From Acridotheres tristis (Eukaryota > Chordata > Aves > Passeriformes > Sturnidae): 64,000 nucleotides of DNA. Positions 1 to 12,225 of this stretch are shown here, piece after piece. Position 1 is the first letter of the stretch, and each line of letters begins with the position of its first letter. The notes under the pieces are model-generated. The model was not told the DNA's origin, did not search any database, and saw only the letters and a program-made list of their open reading frames with translations. A program made the translations under genes and the position numbers. The stretch is taken from contig CM072892.1 in the NCBI GenBank assembly GCA_037013685.1, forward strand, positions 2,976,001-3,040,000. The letters are read 5' to 3'.

Positions 1-1678
1 CCCCCCTCAGCAATGGAAATTTGTTTGGGTTCCATGGGCAAACAGCTTCCTCTGGAAAGCCCTTCCCTCTGCAAACACATGACTGTGCTACTGGACACCG
101 TTCAACCCAGCAAAGTCATCAAGTTAAGTCATCTGAGCACATTTTTGCAGCGAGAGGAGGCCGTGTGGTGGGCTGGATTGGGAGAGTAGTTGGATGCAAA
201 GCTCCCCGGGGGGAACAGATGCGGATGACACGCTGGAATCCGGCTGCTTTTCATGCAGCACCATCCACTCCAGCTCCTCAGCTTTACTACAGCCACTCCA
301 CAGGGGCCAAAGCCACACCAAGGGTGGCACAAAGCCATTTCCACATCTGCCCTCTGCCCCAGATCCACCCAGAGCCTGCTGTAGGGGCCTCTCTGCTACC
401 TGGAGCAGAGCAGCTTTGGGGCTGCTCTGTGTTGTTTTTGTTGTTGGTCCTGCTCAGCACAGCTGAGGCATCTTCCTTCCAGATGTTTGCAGGGTGTGTT
501 TGTGCTCACTTCGCTGATGCATGAGAACAGTCACAAGACAAGATGCTCAGCACCAGCCAAAATGCCCCAGCCAAAATAGCAGCCTTTAATTCCACCTCAC
601 CTGTCCCCAAAACAATGGGGTTTGTGATTTCCTAAGTGTGTAACACAGCAGTGAGCGCTGAAAAAATAAACAGGAAACCCTTAGGTCTGATGATGTTGCT
701 CAAGAAAGGCACAAAAGCAAAAATTCCACTTATCTGAGCATCCCTCCCAAATCTGCTTCCCACACAACCTTTTGGGACATCACGTTTGCATCAGTTTCCT
801 CAATTACTGATTCTATCACTGGTGCGATTCTTCAAGCAGCCTCCCAAGGGTACCCAGAGATGAGCTGGGGGTGGGAGGAAAGGGGGTGTAGTAACTTAGC
901 TCTTGTTTTCCTGAGTGCTCCTGAGGCCACAGGCCACGAGCTTTCAGCTTGTGATTTAACCAGGTTTCCTGGAAAGGCAATTCCTTGGATTTTCATCCTA
1001 CACCTTCCTCCTGGCTGAGCTCACACCAGTCACACCGACCCACTGCAGGGCCAACCCGTGTGTGTGGGACTGAGCTGGGGCTGGGGACAGTGCTGGAGGG
1101 ACCTGAGACAGGCAGGGACAGAGTCTGGGGGGGCCAAGGCTGAGCAGAGACCTCGTGGTGCATGGAAAGGGATCTGCACTCCTGCACAGGGACCCAGAGA
1201 TCCCAAATCCCCGAACGCGCCGTGCAGAAGGAAATCAGAGCACGGGATTGAAAGACCACTTGGAAAACATTAACAGCTCATTACTGATGGTCTGTTTAAA
1301 AATCCCCATTAATGTATATACACATGTCCCTGGACAGCACGTTTACCCCCAGCTAATGGCACTGAGTGGAAGCTGGAATGATCTGTGCAAAATGACTGAG
1401 CAAACTCCCAGCCCTCCCTCATTTGCACTTTTCCTGCACAGGCTCCTCCTGACCTCTTCAAATCCCATCCCAATTACAGCCTCCCACTTACCCCTCAATG
1501 TAAATAAATCCTGCGTGGTGGGGATGGCTGCTACCAGCACAGATCAAAACCCGGGAGGGGAAGCACAACCTGCAGCTGGCTCTGGAAAAGAGCAGGAAAA
1601 CAAAGCACAGGAGGGAGGGACGGTGGGATGGGAGGTGACACCCTCGGGATTCTCAGAGCTTGGGCTCTGGGGAGAGCT
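1..1678. other. Intergenic, no recognised element
   Basis: Moderately GC-rich unique sequence downstream of BMP4. Open frames here are short, overlap in several phases and show no domain. I see nothing definable. Confidence 0.6.
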
Positions 1679-2200
1679 CAGAATCATCCAGGCTAGAAAA
1701 GACCCCTAAGATCAAGCCCAGCCATTCCCCAGCACTGCCAAAGCCACCACTGTCCCATGTCCCCAAGTGCCACATCCACATGGCTTTTAAATCCCTCCAG
1801 GGATGGGGACTCCTGGACAGCTGTGCCAGGGCTGGACAAGCCTTTCAGGAAGAAATTTTCCCCAATATCCAACCTAAACCTCCCCTGGCCCAGCCTGAGG
1901 CCGTTCCCTCTCCTCCTGTCCCTGTTCCCTGGGAGCAGATCCCAAATCCCCCCGGCTGTCCCCTCCTGTCAGGGAGTTGTGCAGAGCCACAAGGGCCCCC
2001 CTGAGCCTCCTTTTCTCCAGGCTGAGCCCCTTCCCAGCTCCCTCAGGAATTCTCCAGCCCCTTCCCAGCTCCCTCAGGAATTCTCCAGCCCCTTCCCAGC
2101 TCCCTCCTGCTGCTCCAGGCACTTCCCCACGTCTGTTCCCTTCTGTGCACACACTCCAGCCCCTCAGTGCTGTCATGAGGGGCCCAGAACTGAACCCAGA
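1679..2200 (-). mobile_element. CR1 LINE 3' fragment
   Basis: Reads as the reverse complement of a CR1 3' end: it starts with the complement of the terminal ATTCT motif and passes through CCAAGTGCCACATCCACA, TTTTAAATCCCTCCAGGGATG and TTTTCTCCAGGCTGAGC before ending near GGGGCCCAGAACTGAAC. It is 5'-truncated as usual for CR1. It contains a 31-bp tandem duplication (2027-2106). Confidence 0.93.
2027..2106. repeat. 31-bp tandem repeat inside a CR1 copy (about 2.6 units)
   Basis: A unit beginning CCCCTTCCCAGCTCCCTCAG spans 2027-2057, is repeated exactly at 2058-2088 and partly at 2089-2106. The related CR1 at 51,076-51,438 has only one unit, so this is a local expansion after or during insertion. 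Confidence 0.9.
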
Positions 2201-4930
2201 TCTTGCAAGGAGGAGATCCAAAGCAGCAGAAAGATACCCACACCAAATAAATAAATATCCAGCAAGCCCCTACAGGTTAGCCATGCACCTGAGTCTTCTC
2301 CTTGCTTGGATGCATAGGAAACTGCCTCAGGAAACTCAGGATCTTCCCCTGGGAAAAAATGCCATTGCTCCAGATGCATTCAAGAGGGCTCTGAGAAAAA
2401 AAACCTGGATCTCTGTTGGCTTCCAGGGGCATCCTTAGGCTGCTGCTACACTGACAATATTTTCTCTGGATTTGTGGAAGCTGAGGAGCACTTTTGTGCA
2501 GGGTGAATGCCATATGGACACTCCTCACAGCACAAGGGGAATGGAGAGAATGAGGCAGCTAAAGCCATCCAGGCTTTTCGCTCCTAAATCTCATCTCTAA
2601 ATGCATCTTCCTCAATTTACACCCAGCCTCATCCCTGGGCTGGGATGCTGGGACCTCAGACTGCAGTTTTCCCAGGAGCCAGCACTTCCAAGCCCCTGGT
2701 GTGTCACAGGTGTGACAGGTCTTGGGTTTCAAATTGCTGGAGTTTGGCGGTATCTTTTAGATTTTTTTTTTTCCTCTTATTTGTGGGCTTAATGTGGGAC
2801 TTTTCTACTGATCATTAAACAATTACCCTGTGGCTTGAAATTGTTTTCAAAGGACTAAATGATGTTATAATGCTCTGGAACTGTCAACTTAATATATGGG
2901 GCTGTATTCAGCATAAATTATAGGCAGTTTCCATGCCACAAAAACCGCACAAGTTCATGGATCCAGCCAAAACATTCAGCAGAAAGTTGTGCCAGGCCGC
3001 AGGGCCCGTTTTGCCAAGACATGCAGGTGTTCACCATGGAGAGCAGCCCCACCACTGATCCAGGAGATTCCACATCTCCTCCCTAGCCAGCCACAATCTC
3101 CTTGGGACACCTGAGCCAAAGCCTGGTGCGATCCCAGAAGCTGCAGTGGGGATTTTCCAAGGCTGGTGCAGCCCTGAGGTGACAGAGCCTTTCACCTGCA
3201 GGTGCAGGAGTTGTGGATGGAGACCTTGCCAAGAGTTTTGGAGAGGTTCAGCTCCAGGCTGCAAACAGGGCTTGGAGCCTTGGGCATCACTGGAGCTTTG
3301 TGGCATTGAAGTGACACAAGGCCACCCACTTTCTTCTTGCTCAGGAGGCAAATCCTGCCCTGTCAGGGGAGCAGAGTTTGGGAGTTGGAATATTGAGGGA
3401 CAGATTTCAGACACACAGTCCTGGAGACAGGGCCCAGCAGATGGGAAATGGGTCCTGTCACCCACAAACCTCAGGGAACATGGCAATGATGGAGCCCCAA
3501 CAGCTTTTCATGGCAGATTTGTCCACCAAACACTGGCTCCTCCAAGGTGGGGATGGAAGGAAATTCAGCAGCATTTTTGTGGCAGAATTCTTGCACTTAC
3601 TTGGCCTGGCTGTGCCTCTTCCAGGGAGCAAAGGGAAGAGCCCTGTGTCCTCAGGCAAGAACAAGGTCAGGAAATTCTTATTCCATGCCTGCTCCTGGTT
3701 TTGCTGAGTCTGAAATGAGTTGTCCAGAACAAGATAAACGGAGAGCAGCGGATGTGTGCAGGATGCCATGGGCTCTGTGCAAAACATCCTGTTGTCCTCT
3801 GCACTGCAAAGTGGCAGGGACAAACACGGCTCACCAGGGTGGATGCAGGGCAAACTGTCCCATCTCTGCATCAGGGACCTCCTTGAGGATGGAAAAAATC
3901 TATCCTGCAATGTCACTTGGGTGGCCTTAATTGCTGGATGGGCTGAGCTTGGTGTCCAGGATCCTTCAGGCAAAATTTATTGCAGTAGAGACAAAACTCC
4001 TGCTGCAGTGTCAGAGCAGGGCTGAGAGAAGGGAGGGGAGGACCCAGCCCCAAAAGCACAGGTGGCTTTCGTAGATTTTGTCACATTTTGCTCCACAAAT
4101 GACACATTCCAACAGAAAACACTTCCAATCATCACTCACGTGTCCTCTGGATCAGGCCCACCCAAATCCATCACATCTGCCTCCAAAACCAGAAAACATC
4201 CACTTGTGTTTCACTTGCTTTTCTGGGAGCTGTGACACCTTCCAGCCACATAAAATCTTCACCTTCAAAAGGAAAGGGGAGAGGCAGAAAGGAAAGCCAT
4301 GGAAAACAACCAGCTTAGCCCCAGTTACAAACTGAACCACACCAATCCAGGGGGAGCTGAAGGTGCAGAAGGGTTTCTCCACACTGGGCTTCGGATCCAG
4401 CAGGGATCTGGGGATGCCACGTGGCAAAATGATGGGATGTGCTGGGATCAGTGTCCCCTGGCTGTCCCCTGGATGTGGGATGCTGCCACCACCCCGTTCC
4501 CAGGCCACATCCAGCCTGCAGCTGCAGCCAGCTGGCATCACCCCGGCTCTGGGGTCTCTCCCAGCGGTTTGGGACTTTCTTTCCACAGAAGATGCTCCTA
4601 ACCAAAACCAGATTTGATTCCCAAATATCCCCAGTCTCCCTTAAAGCTTACAAATCTTCCACACCTGTGTTTGCTCGTTGCTGCTGCTGAGCCCTGCCCT
4701 GGGAAGGACGATGTTTATCCCACTCCTCCACAGCTATTTACAATGGGGTTTTCGGATGGGGATGGAGCACATATTTGTCTAATGGCAACAGGGCAGTGAA
4801 TTTAATTCTCCTCATTAACAGTCATCAGCTTAACGGGAAGCAATAAAAGATTTTTTTTTTTCAAGAGCAGCTGCTTGTGAGATAATATTTATGGCTGGGA
4901 CTGTCAGCAGGGATGAGTGCATTGCTGGCT
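2201..4930. other. Intergenic, no recognised element
   Basis: Mixed-composition unique sequence with a T run at about 2,762-2,771 and an A+T-rich patch at about 2,800-2,940. No CR1 tail, no exon-like frame and no RNA gene were recognised. Confidence 0.55.
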
Positions 4931-5040
4931 TGTGGAGGGGGAAACTGAGGCACGAGGCCATTCCCTGACCCACCCTGGACCACACAGATGGAAGTGGGAA
5001 GAAAATCCAGCCCTCCTGTCTCCCATCCTGAGGCCGTGCT
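4931..5040 (-). mobile_element. MIR-like ancient SINE relic
   Basis: Contains GGGGAAACTGAGGCAC followed by a CACACAG step and a CCAGCCCTCCTGTCTCCCA segment. This is the order seen in the complement of MIR/tRNA-derived SINEs. It is heavily diverged. Confidence 0.6.
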
Positions 5041-6649
5041 GCCCCCAGGCCACAGAAGCCATGTTGTTAAAATGAGCGAGATATTCATCCCACAGGAACA
5101 GGAATTGGTGAGCAGTGCCTTATTTCCAGCGCCCAAGGGAGTCACAGCAGGGCACCCCACCCTCTTCTTCCCTCCATAAGCCACTGCCAAATCTCTGACT
5201 GGCTGGGGACAGCAAATGCCCCTTCCCATCTTCCCATGTCCCCTCCCCACTACCCATCAGACCAGGAAAGGATATTTTGACCCCATTCTGATGATGAGAA
5301 ATAATTTTGTCTGAGGCTGCATCTCTTCTGACCGAGGCTGGTGAGATCCACAGTGACACCTGGGATTGCAGGTGGTCCCTGAGTGATTTTGGGTCAAGGT
5401 GCCCACCTGGCACCCTGTGCCCAAAGCTGCAGAGACCCCCCCAGCAGGGGAGAGCTGCTCTCTGCTCTCCTGAGAACAACATTCTGCTTTCCCATTGCTA
5501 AAGAGGAGTCTCCTCCAAACAAGGAGAGATTTTTGACTCCCTGTTGAAGTGGCCTCTCTGGGATCTCATTTCTGAGAACTGGATTTTTTTTCCTATTCCT
5601 CAAATGTTCCTACTCAGAGATGAGCAGCCCTTCCCTCTCATCTGTATTTACCCCAAGACACACAGGAAATTCCCCTCCAGTCTCCCATTTTCCTGGCAGA
5701 ACCTGACCAGGCTGTTCCCTAAGATTGTTTGATCCTGATACCAGTCCAGTAAGGTCTGAAACAACTCCCCATGAGTGCAGGGATCAGAAAAGCAGTCAGC
5801 ATTTAGCCCTGCCCTTGGCAGCTCTGGGGAAAAATCCTTACTTCATCCATCCCAAGTGTAATTTGGGCTCTCTCGAGTTGTTTTCTGACCAGCAAAGCCC
5901 CCAGATCTTTGTTTTCTGCCATACCCAAGAGAACTGCTCAGCTCTCTGTGGAACCCTTCTCACTACATTTCATTGCTTGTATCACCAAACTTTGCTCCCA
6001 GATTCCATCCTGCTACTGAGGCACATGTGAGTCCTGCTCAGTGCTACCATTGGTTAATCAAATTAAAAATATTATCTTTGCAAATGATCCTTGGGGACTG
6101 CCTCTTACTGGGAAACTGTCCAGCTCTACAAACTGTCTTTCAAGGAACACTGCTGTGATTATTTTTAATCCTTTTAAACACCAAAACAAATAGCGACTCC
6201 TCAAGCTGTAGATATTAAATTTCTTCCAGTGACACCTAGAAATACCTGTTTGTGATGCTCTGAGCCCAGAAGTGGGAAGGATCAGGATGTCTTGCTTGGT
6301 GCCTCTGCCAGAGGCATTGATGATGTGAAAGCCCTTGGGTGAGGGTTCCTGTGGTGAAGAACAGGAGGTGCCATGTGGGGTTGGAGCCCTTCTCCTCAGA
6401 CATCTTAATTCCAGTGATGGAATAAAGCCCTGGTTTTCCTCTTTGATGTAGAACAGCAGCAATAAACTCCCCCCAGGACCAGCCCAGCAGCGTGGGGTGC
6501 CCTCAGGGCAGATCCAGAGCTCAGCCCCCAGGGCCCAGCCATGAGCAGCCAGTGAAGAACAGTGGGGCTGTGCTGCTTTCACCAGCCCCAACCCACTCCC
6601 TTCACTCCCTGCTCCCCAGACAGCTTTTAGCAGCCCAGAGAAGCAATTT
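5041..6649. other. Intergenic, no recognised element
   Basis: Unique sequence of average composition. I recognise nothing in it; open frames are short and lack domain features. Confidence 0.55.
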
Positions 6650-6754
6650 CAGAGAATCCCAGACTGGTTTGGGTTGGAAGGGACCTTAAAGCTCATCTCA
6701 TTCCAACCCCTGCCATGTGCAGGGACACCTTCCACTAGACCAGGTTGCTCCAAA
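6650..6754 (-). mobile_element. CR1 LINE 3' tail fragment
   Basis: Complement of a CR1 tail: CAGACTGGTTTGGGTTGGAA, GGGACCTTAAAGCTCATCT and GGGACACCTTCCACTAGACC. Confidence 0.92.
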
Positions 6755-7990
6755 ATTCAGGGAAAAAGGTGGCTCTTCATTGAGCTCCCCAGGCCTCCTC
6801 CTTTGGAGATAACTGCTTAGTGTGGCAGTCAAGCCGAGTGTTTGCTTCTATTTATTTAATTCCCTATTAAACACCCTTCAATCTGCACATCCTGCCCAGG
6901 GCTCCCCTGGTGAGGTGTAAAATCAGTTTGGCATTTCTGAGCTAATCTTGGCATGAAGGATTTCACTGATTCCAGTACTAAATAGCAGGTGTGCATTACA
7001 GCCCAGACAAAACCCACAAAGCCAAGAACAGCAATGCAGATTGTCACCATCTTCCCTCACATCTGATACATAAAACAGCACAGTCTGTATCAGGAGATCA
7101 TTTCGTAACATGTGATCTCATATTACTGAAGGAACAGGTGAGGGATGGGTGGATTACTTGGAAAACCATTTGTTCTTTGCCTGTGGGACTCTGCTGTGTC
7201 CAAAAACATAAGAGCTCTGGGGCTTGAAGATGAACTTCTAGGTGATGGTTTCAAAACCAATAAAAGGCAGCAGTTCAAAAGGAATGGATAAATGAAGTGT
7301 GGGAATCTCTGGCATGGAATTATACTGAGAAAAAATTATAAGACTTATAAAGTAATTCTGTAAATTACTGGAAGTAAAGTTCACAGTGTCCTATTAAATA
7401 CAGTGACTCTGATTTTGGATCTGGAAGCTCTGACCTGTAAATAGCTGGAGACTGATGGGTGCTGCAGAAAAATGTTACAGGCCTGCTGTGTTCCTGCCCT
7501 CTCCCACAGCACTAGGTGGACTTCTGGAGAGAATTAGCACAGAATTTTTCCTTTTTTTCATTGTGAATATAGAGTAACTTCAACATTTTCCATCCATAGT
7601 CTGCTAGAACTGGAAGCCAACGTCTCCTCTGGGAACTGTGTGGTCTCCCTGGATCTGCACATCTGTGATCCTCAGGAAAAGGGAGAATCAGACCAAAAGT
7701 GGAAAGGAAAATCTGCATCTATAAATACATTCTGTGCCAGCACCTGAATGGAGACTGGAAGGAATGCTGATGGTGTGAAGCTCCTCGAGATGCAGCCACG
7801 CCTGGAGCACATGGACAGATGCAAAGGGCTGGGTTGGGATATGGATTTCCTTGGCACCCTGATGTTCTGTAATGGGCAGCTCATCACAGCTCCTTCCTAG
7901 GATGAAATCCTACTGGTGATGGCCTTGTTTGAGCAAAAGCTCCAGGCTGCCCTTGTAGTCTGTAACACAGCTCTGGGGCTGGGAGTGATG
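6755..7990. other. Intergenic, no recognised element
   Basis: Unique sequence, A+T-rich around 7,250-7,400. No exon or repeat family recognised. Confidence 0.55.
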
Positions 7991-8134
7991 CCTGATCCCT
8001 GGAAGTGTCCAAGGCCAGGCTGGACAGGGCTTGGAGCACCCTGGGATAGAGCAAGGCATCCCTGCCCATGGCAGGGGGCTGGAATGAGATGAGCTTTAAA
8101 GTCCCTTCCAATTCAAACCATTCGGGGATTTTAT
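7991..8134 (+). mobile_element. CR1 LINE 3' fragment
   Basis: Sense CR1 tail: GATCCCTGGAAGTGTCCAAG, CAGGGCTTGGAGCA and TCCCTGCCCATGGCAGG, ending in a diverged CCATTCGGGGATT. A second CR1 tail abuts directly downstream. Confidence 0.92.
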
Positions 8135-8215
8135 GTCCCTGCTCATTGCAGGGGGGTTGAACTACAAGCCTTTTAAAGGTCCCTTCCATTCCAAAGAATT
8201 CTGTGATTCTGTGAT
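8135..8215 (+). mobile_element. Second CR1 3' tail abutting the previous copy
   Basis: Begins GTCCCTGCTCATTGCAGG, continues with AAAGGTCCCTTCC, and ends with two copies of the terminal ATTCTGTG octamer. It repeats the same part of CR1 already present immediately upstream, so it is a separate insertion or a tail duplication. Confidence 0.88.
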
Positions 8216-8899
8216 GCCTGTCATGGACATGGATCCCATTAACTCCACTGCCATTGCTCAGCAAATGGGCTCAGAGCAGCTCTCCACAAGGCCAGACCAG
8301 AGCTCTGGGAGAACACAAGGGATCAGTGGGATCCTGACACTCTTGTGTAAAACATGGAATCAAGGCACGAGCAGGAGGCAGGGGATGAAAAATGCTGACT
8401 GTGTGAAAAACAGCACAGGGCTCCAAGCTGGGGCAAGCTCTGGAGGGACCACTCAGAACCAAAGTCCCAGCACACTTTTTTCATCTTCTGGGTAGAATAA
8501 ATGACTCACAGCTGATCCAGCAGAGCCAGAGCTCCCCATGGAACCTTCAGACTTCCTTGAGCTCTGCTAAGGTGCAAGTGACGGAATTTTTCCTTCACTG
8601 TTTGTGTCTTAGGGGATACTGTGCAGTCGACTAAGGAGCAAGTTTGAGGCACTGCTTTAGAAAGCCAGGTGAAAATATGGTATTGGAAGTCCTATTTTAC
8701 ACTTTCAGACTTGAATTCAGGATCCATGAAATGGATGAGAATTGCCTGGGCCATTTCTGATGCATTATCACCCCTGCCTAGAAAACAACATGGACTTTGT
8801 AGCTTCCTGTCCATTATATTATACAGGAATCCACCTCTGGTTTGAGGTGATAGATCTTTAGAGGGCTAGAGACCAGAGAAGAGTTTTGTGCCATAACCA
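8216..8899. other. Intergenic, no recognised element
   Basis: Unique sequence; nothing recognised. Confidence 0.5.
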
Positions 8900-9035
8900 C
8901 AGGACAGGGACTGAGGTGTCAGATACCTCTTCTGGCTTCTGCTCTTCACACACAGATCTGCCCAAGTCTCTTCATCTCTCTGTGCTCAAGACCCTTATCT
9001 ACAGGGGGTCAGTGATACCTGCTCTTACCTGTTTC
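8900..9035 (+). mobile_element. MIR-like ancient SINE relic
   Basis: Shows the order of MIR 3' halves: CCCAAGTCTCTTCATCTCTC, TGTGCTCAAG, TTATCTACAGGGGG and GTGATACCTGCTCTTACCT. The 5' part is eroded. Confidence 0.65.
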
Positions 9036-12000
9036 AGTCCTGTGATTTCAGATACAGATTCCAGAGCAGAGGATCTCCAGACCTGCTTTCATGCTATGAA
9101 ACCCCAAGAGAACAAAGCTTGTGTTGATGCCAACATTCCCAAGCCATCCCAGCCTGACTGTGCTCATCATTTTGTGATGGCTGAGAAGTTCTCCAGAGGT
9201 GTCCAAGCACTGCAGCAGGGAAGGGCCCAATCTTCCTTTGCTGGCTCTGCAGCAAAGCCTCTGTGCTCCTCCCAGAATAGCAACGTGCAAACCTCGGTGC
9301 TTCTCTTCCAAACCCTTTTGCATTTTTAGAAACTAATTTGCAAAGCCTCTGCCCCTGTGGTACAAGCAAAGCCTGGCTGTCTGTGCAGCCTCCTCAGCCA
9401 CTGCATCTCCGGGGCAGCAGCTTTGCTCAATGTCATGCTGTAAACTTGGACTGAGGGTGGATTTACACCTGGAAGAAGAAAGTCCTGCCTGAAGACTCTT
9501 GGGATCCTAAAGCCAGCAGGCAAAGGGTTGGGGACGGGATCAGTCTCTGGGGGGAGCTCCTGACACATGGCAGAGCCTGGGACCCCGTTTTCCAGCACAC
9601 CTGACCCCACACTCTCACCTGGGCTCAGCAAAAACATCATTCCAGGGCATCCAGTGGCTCTCACCACCACCACTGTGACCACTGGAGTGCGGGGAGCTGG
9701 CAAACCCCACTGAGATCTTCTCCTCATTTCCTATATCCATAAGCCACACACACAGTACTTTTTGGGAATCCAAAGCCACAGCCTTCCTGGGGAAGGCACA
9801 GAGAAGTCTCATCATGGTGAGCTGCAGAGCATCTCCCATCCAGCTCACACTTGTGGGGATGCTGGTCCAAGGGCACAGCTGCCAGAAGGACACCAGATGG
9901 GGGGAAGTGGCTGCACACCCAGCTTCAACCTGCTCCCCTTTCATTCACAGCTTGGGCTGAATAAGGAGGGGATTAAACTGATATGCCTTATCTCAGACCT
10001 CCCAGGGACCCCTGCACCGGCCAACACAAACACAGCTCTCCCTCTGAAACAAGGTACATTTGCAAAGAGTCAGTTCCATGGTCAGAGGGATGATGGCACA
10101 ACACATTTGTCGTATTTTTAAGCAAAGATAAACAGTGGCTGCCTGAGACTAAGCCTCACTCCAGGTCTGCCCTGTTGAAACCAAACTGGCACTTCTACAG
10201 CACAGAGCACTTGTCAAACAGACAGGACAGGGCACCACGTTAATTCCAGCACGGGGTTAAACCCCATAACTGCTGCAAGAAATGCACAAAACAATGGCCA
10301 GAAACACTGTGTGGAATTCCAGGGTCTCTCCACACCAGCTTCCCAAAAGCAACCCTGCTCCTCCTTGCCAGGATGGTGAAGAGAGCTCAGTTCAACACCA
10401 TTAAAATCTAGCACAAATTGAAGTGGTGGGGAAAAAAAAAAACACCACTGGCTGTCAGATGGAAACTAGAAAGGGACTCATTTTGGCTTCACTACAGTTT
10501 TGGTGTGTTTTCCTATTTTAAAATGATTTAGCAGTTTGACAATTTCACTAAGTGCCTCTCCAATCACACAAAGTTATGCAGCAGTTTGCCACCCATACGT
10601 GACAAGGACACACACTTAGCCCCTGTGTTCTGTGTAAAATACAGAAGCTCAGCCATGATGAATAAATTCCTTAATGCATCCAGGAGTATTTTGTCCCTGA
10701 GATCACGTTTACTGTCAGCAGGTTTATAGCCACAGTTGAGATTCCTATAAATTTTACATAATTAAAATACTTTTTTTAAAACACTTGAGTTTTTTCTGAG
10801 CAGAACACCCCATGCAGGATCTCAGCAGCCCAGGCAAAGGCAACTCTCCCAAAGGCCTCAGGACAAGAGCAGCACCTACAGAAAAGCAAGTGCCTGTGCC
10901 TCCACAGGGCCAAAGCTTTGATTTCATCATTGAAACGCAATGCAAAAAGAAGCACCAAAACAAACAGCTCCATAAAGCAGCAGGAACGCAGCAAAGCAGT
11001 TGGAGGCTCCTCCAGCAAGAATGACCTAAATCCAAGAGGCATTTGTGCAGATGCTGCTCAGCTCCACAACACCCTCACAGCCTCCAGGACAACCCGGGAT
11101 GCACTGAACAGGGAAGCGAACCTGGGAGAAGCCTCTTTCTTTTCAGTAAAGTCACAGTGATTTTTTTTTTTTTTTTTTTAATTTTTTTGGTTTTGTTTTG
11201 TTTCCAAGGTACCCTCCCACAGTGGCTGCCCCACATCCAGGGCTGCCTGGGGACCCCTTTTCCCACCCGACCCCGCAGCAGCAGCCGGGGTTATCGAGGG
11301 AGATGTGTGTAATTGCCCTGTCAGGCAGCTGAAAGGCGCTCGCCTTTAGCTGATGCCACTTCAAAATGAAATTCTTTCTTTGGCATGGCTATGTCTGATA
11401 TGCAGGCATCAAAGGGGAGGCAGCAGGTCGCCGATGCCCCAGGCCACACATTTCCCTTCTAAAGGCAGGAATGAGAGTGTCAGCTCGGGGCCGAGGGGGC
11501 CCCGGAGACCCAACACCCATCGCTGCTCCATGGGGTGCTGGGAGCCTGGGAGGGACCCCCCAGCACCTGGGGACACCCCAGGGCTCTCCAGAGGATGGGA
11601 CCCTGTGGCCTGAACACCGCCGGGATGGATGGAGGGGTGGGGAAGCCTCAGTGGCACAGGGGAGGTGGAGGGCTGGGGATTTTTCTTTCCAAGAGAAGCA
11701 CAGAGCCACGCTCGCCTCCCCCCCCTGCAGCTCCCATCTCCTCTCTCCACCTGCACTCTTCAGGGAGCCAAGGCTTTTGGCAAGCTTTCCACTCCAGTTT
11801 TTATTGGTTTCAACTAAGCTGCCCCTTTCGGAGGGTTGGAAAGCTTCAATCATTAAAGGAAAAGAAGAAAAAAAAAAATAAAGAAGGAAAAGAAAGCATC
11901 ACGCAACCCTTCACCCTGCTGTCCCTTCCCCACTCCCACCCATCCCAGGCACAGCTCCCGATTTTCCAAGCCAAACGCAGCCCCCTCTAATGCATTTGAG

Positions 12001-12090
12001 GCAGGGTTTTCCAGGCCCTGGATGCCTTCAACTGTACCTGCTCGGCTCCAATCACCTTCCTGCTCGGAAGCAATTTAGAAAGGACACAGC
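9036..12090. other. Intergenic DNA downstream of BMP4
   Basis: No CR1 copy is visible here. It includes an A+T-rich unique patch at 10,490-10,800, a T-rich homopolymer tract (11,160-11,189), and two unique blocks of non-repetitive look at 11,330-11,410 and 11,780-11,860 (the latter with TCAATCATTAAAGG) that could be conserved non-coding DNA. No exon recognised. Confidence 0.5.
11160..11189. repeat. T-rich homopolymer tract
   Basis: A run of 19 T, then AA, then more T. No retroposed gene body or target-site duplication was recognised beside it. Confidence 0.85.
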
Positions 12091-12225
12091 ACAGGTAGCT
12101 ATTAGCTAACACATATTTAACTGCTCCAGATATCTTTTTTTTTCTTTTTTTTTGGCATTGTAATGGAGTGATTTGATCTTCAAAGGACCTGTGGAAACCT
12201 TTGAAGCTTCCCAATCTCCAGTGGG
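12090..12225. promoter_or_regulatory. Candidate regulatory block with inverted TCF/LEF-type motifs
   Basis: About 475 nt past the BMP4 poly(A) signal, CTTCAAAGG (12178-12186) and its exact complement CCTTTGAAG (12198-12206) flank an 11-nt spacer. Each contains the TCF/LEF core TTCAAAG. The surrounding unique sequence includes TTAGCTAACACATATTTAAC. Function is inferred; BMP4 is a known Wnt-responsive gene in several tissues. Confidence 0.35.

Noticed and set aside
1757..2254. Overlapping frames of 114-165 codons rich in Pro/Ser
   Set aside because: They lie inside an antisense CR1 fragment and its 31-bp tandem repeat.
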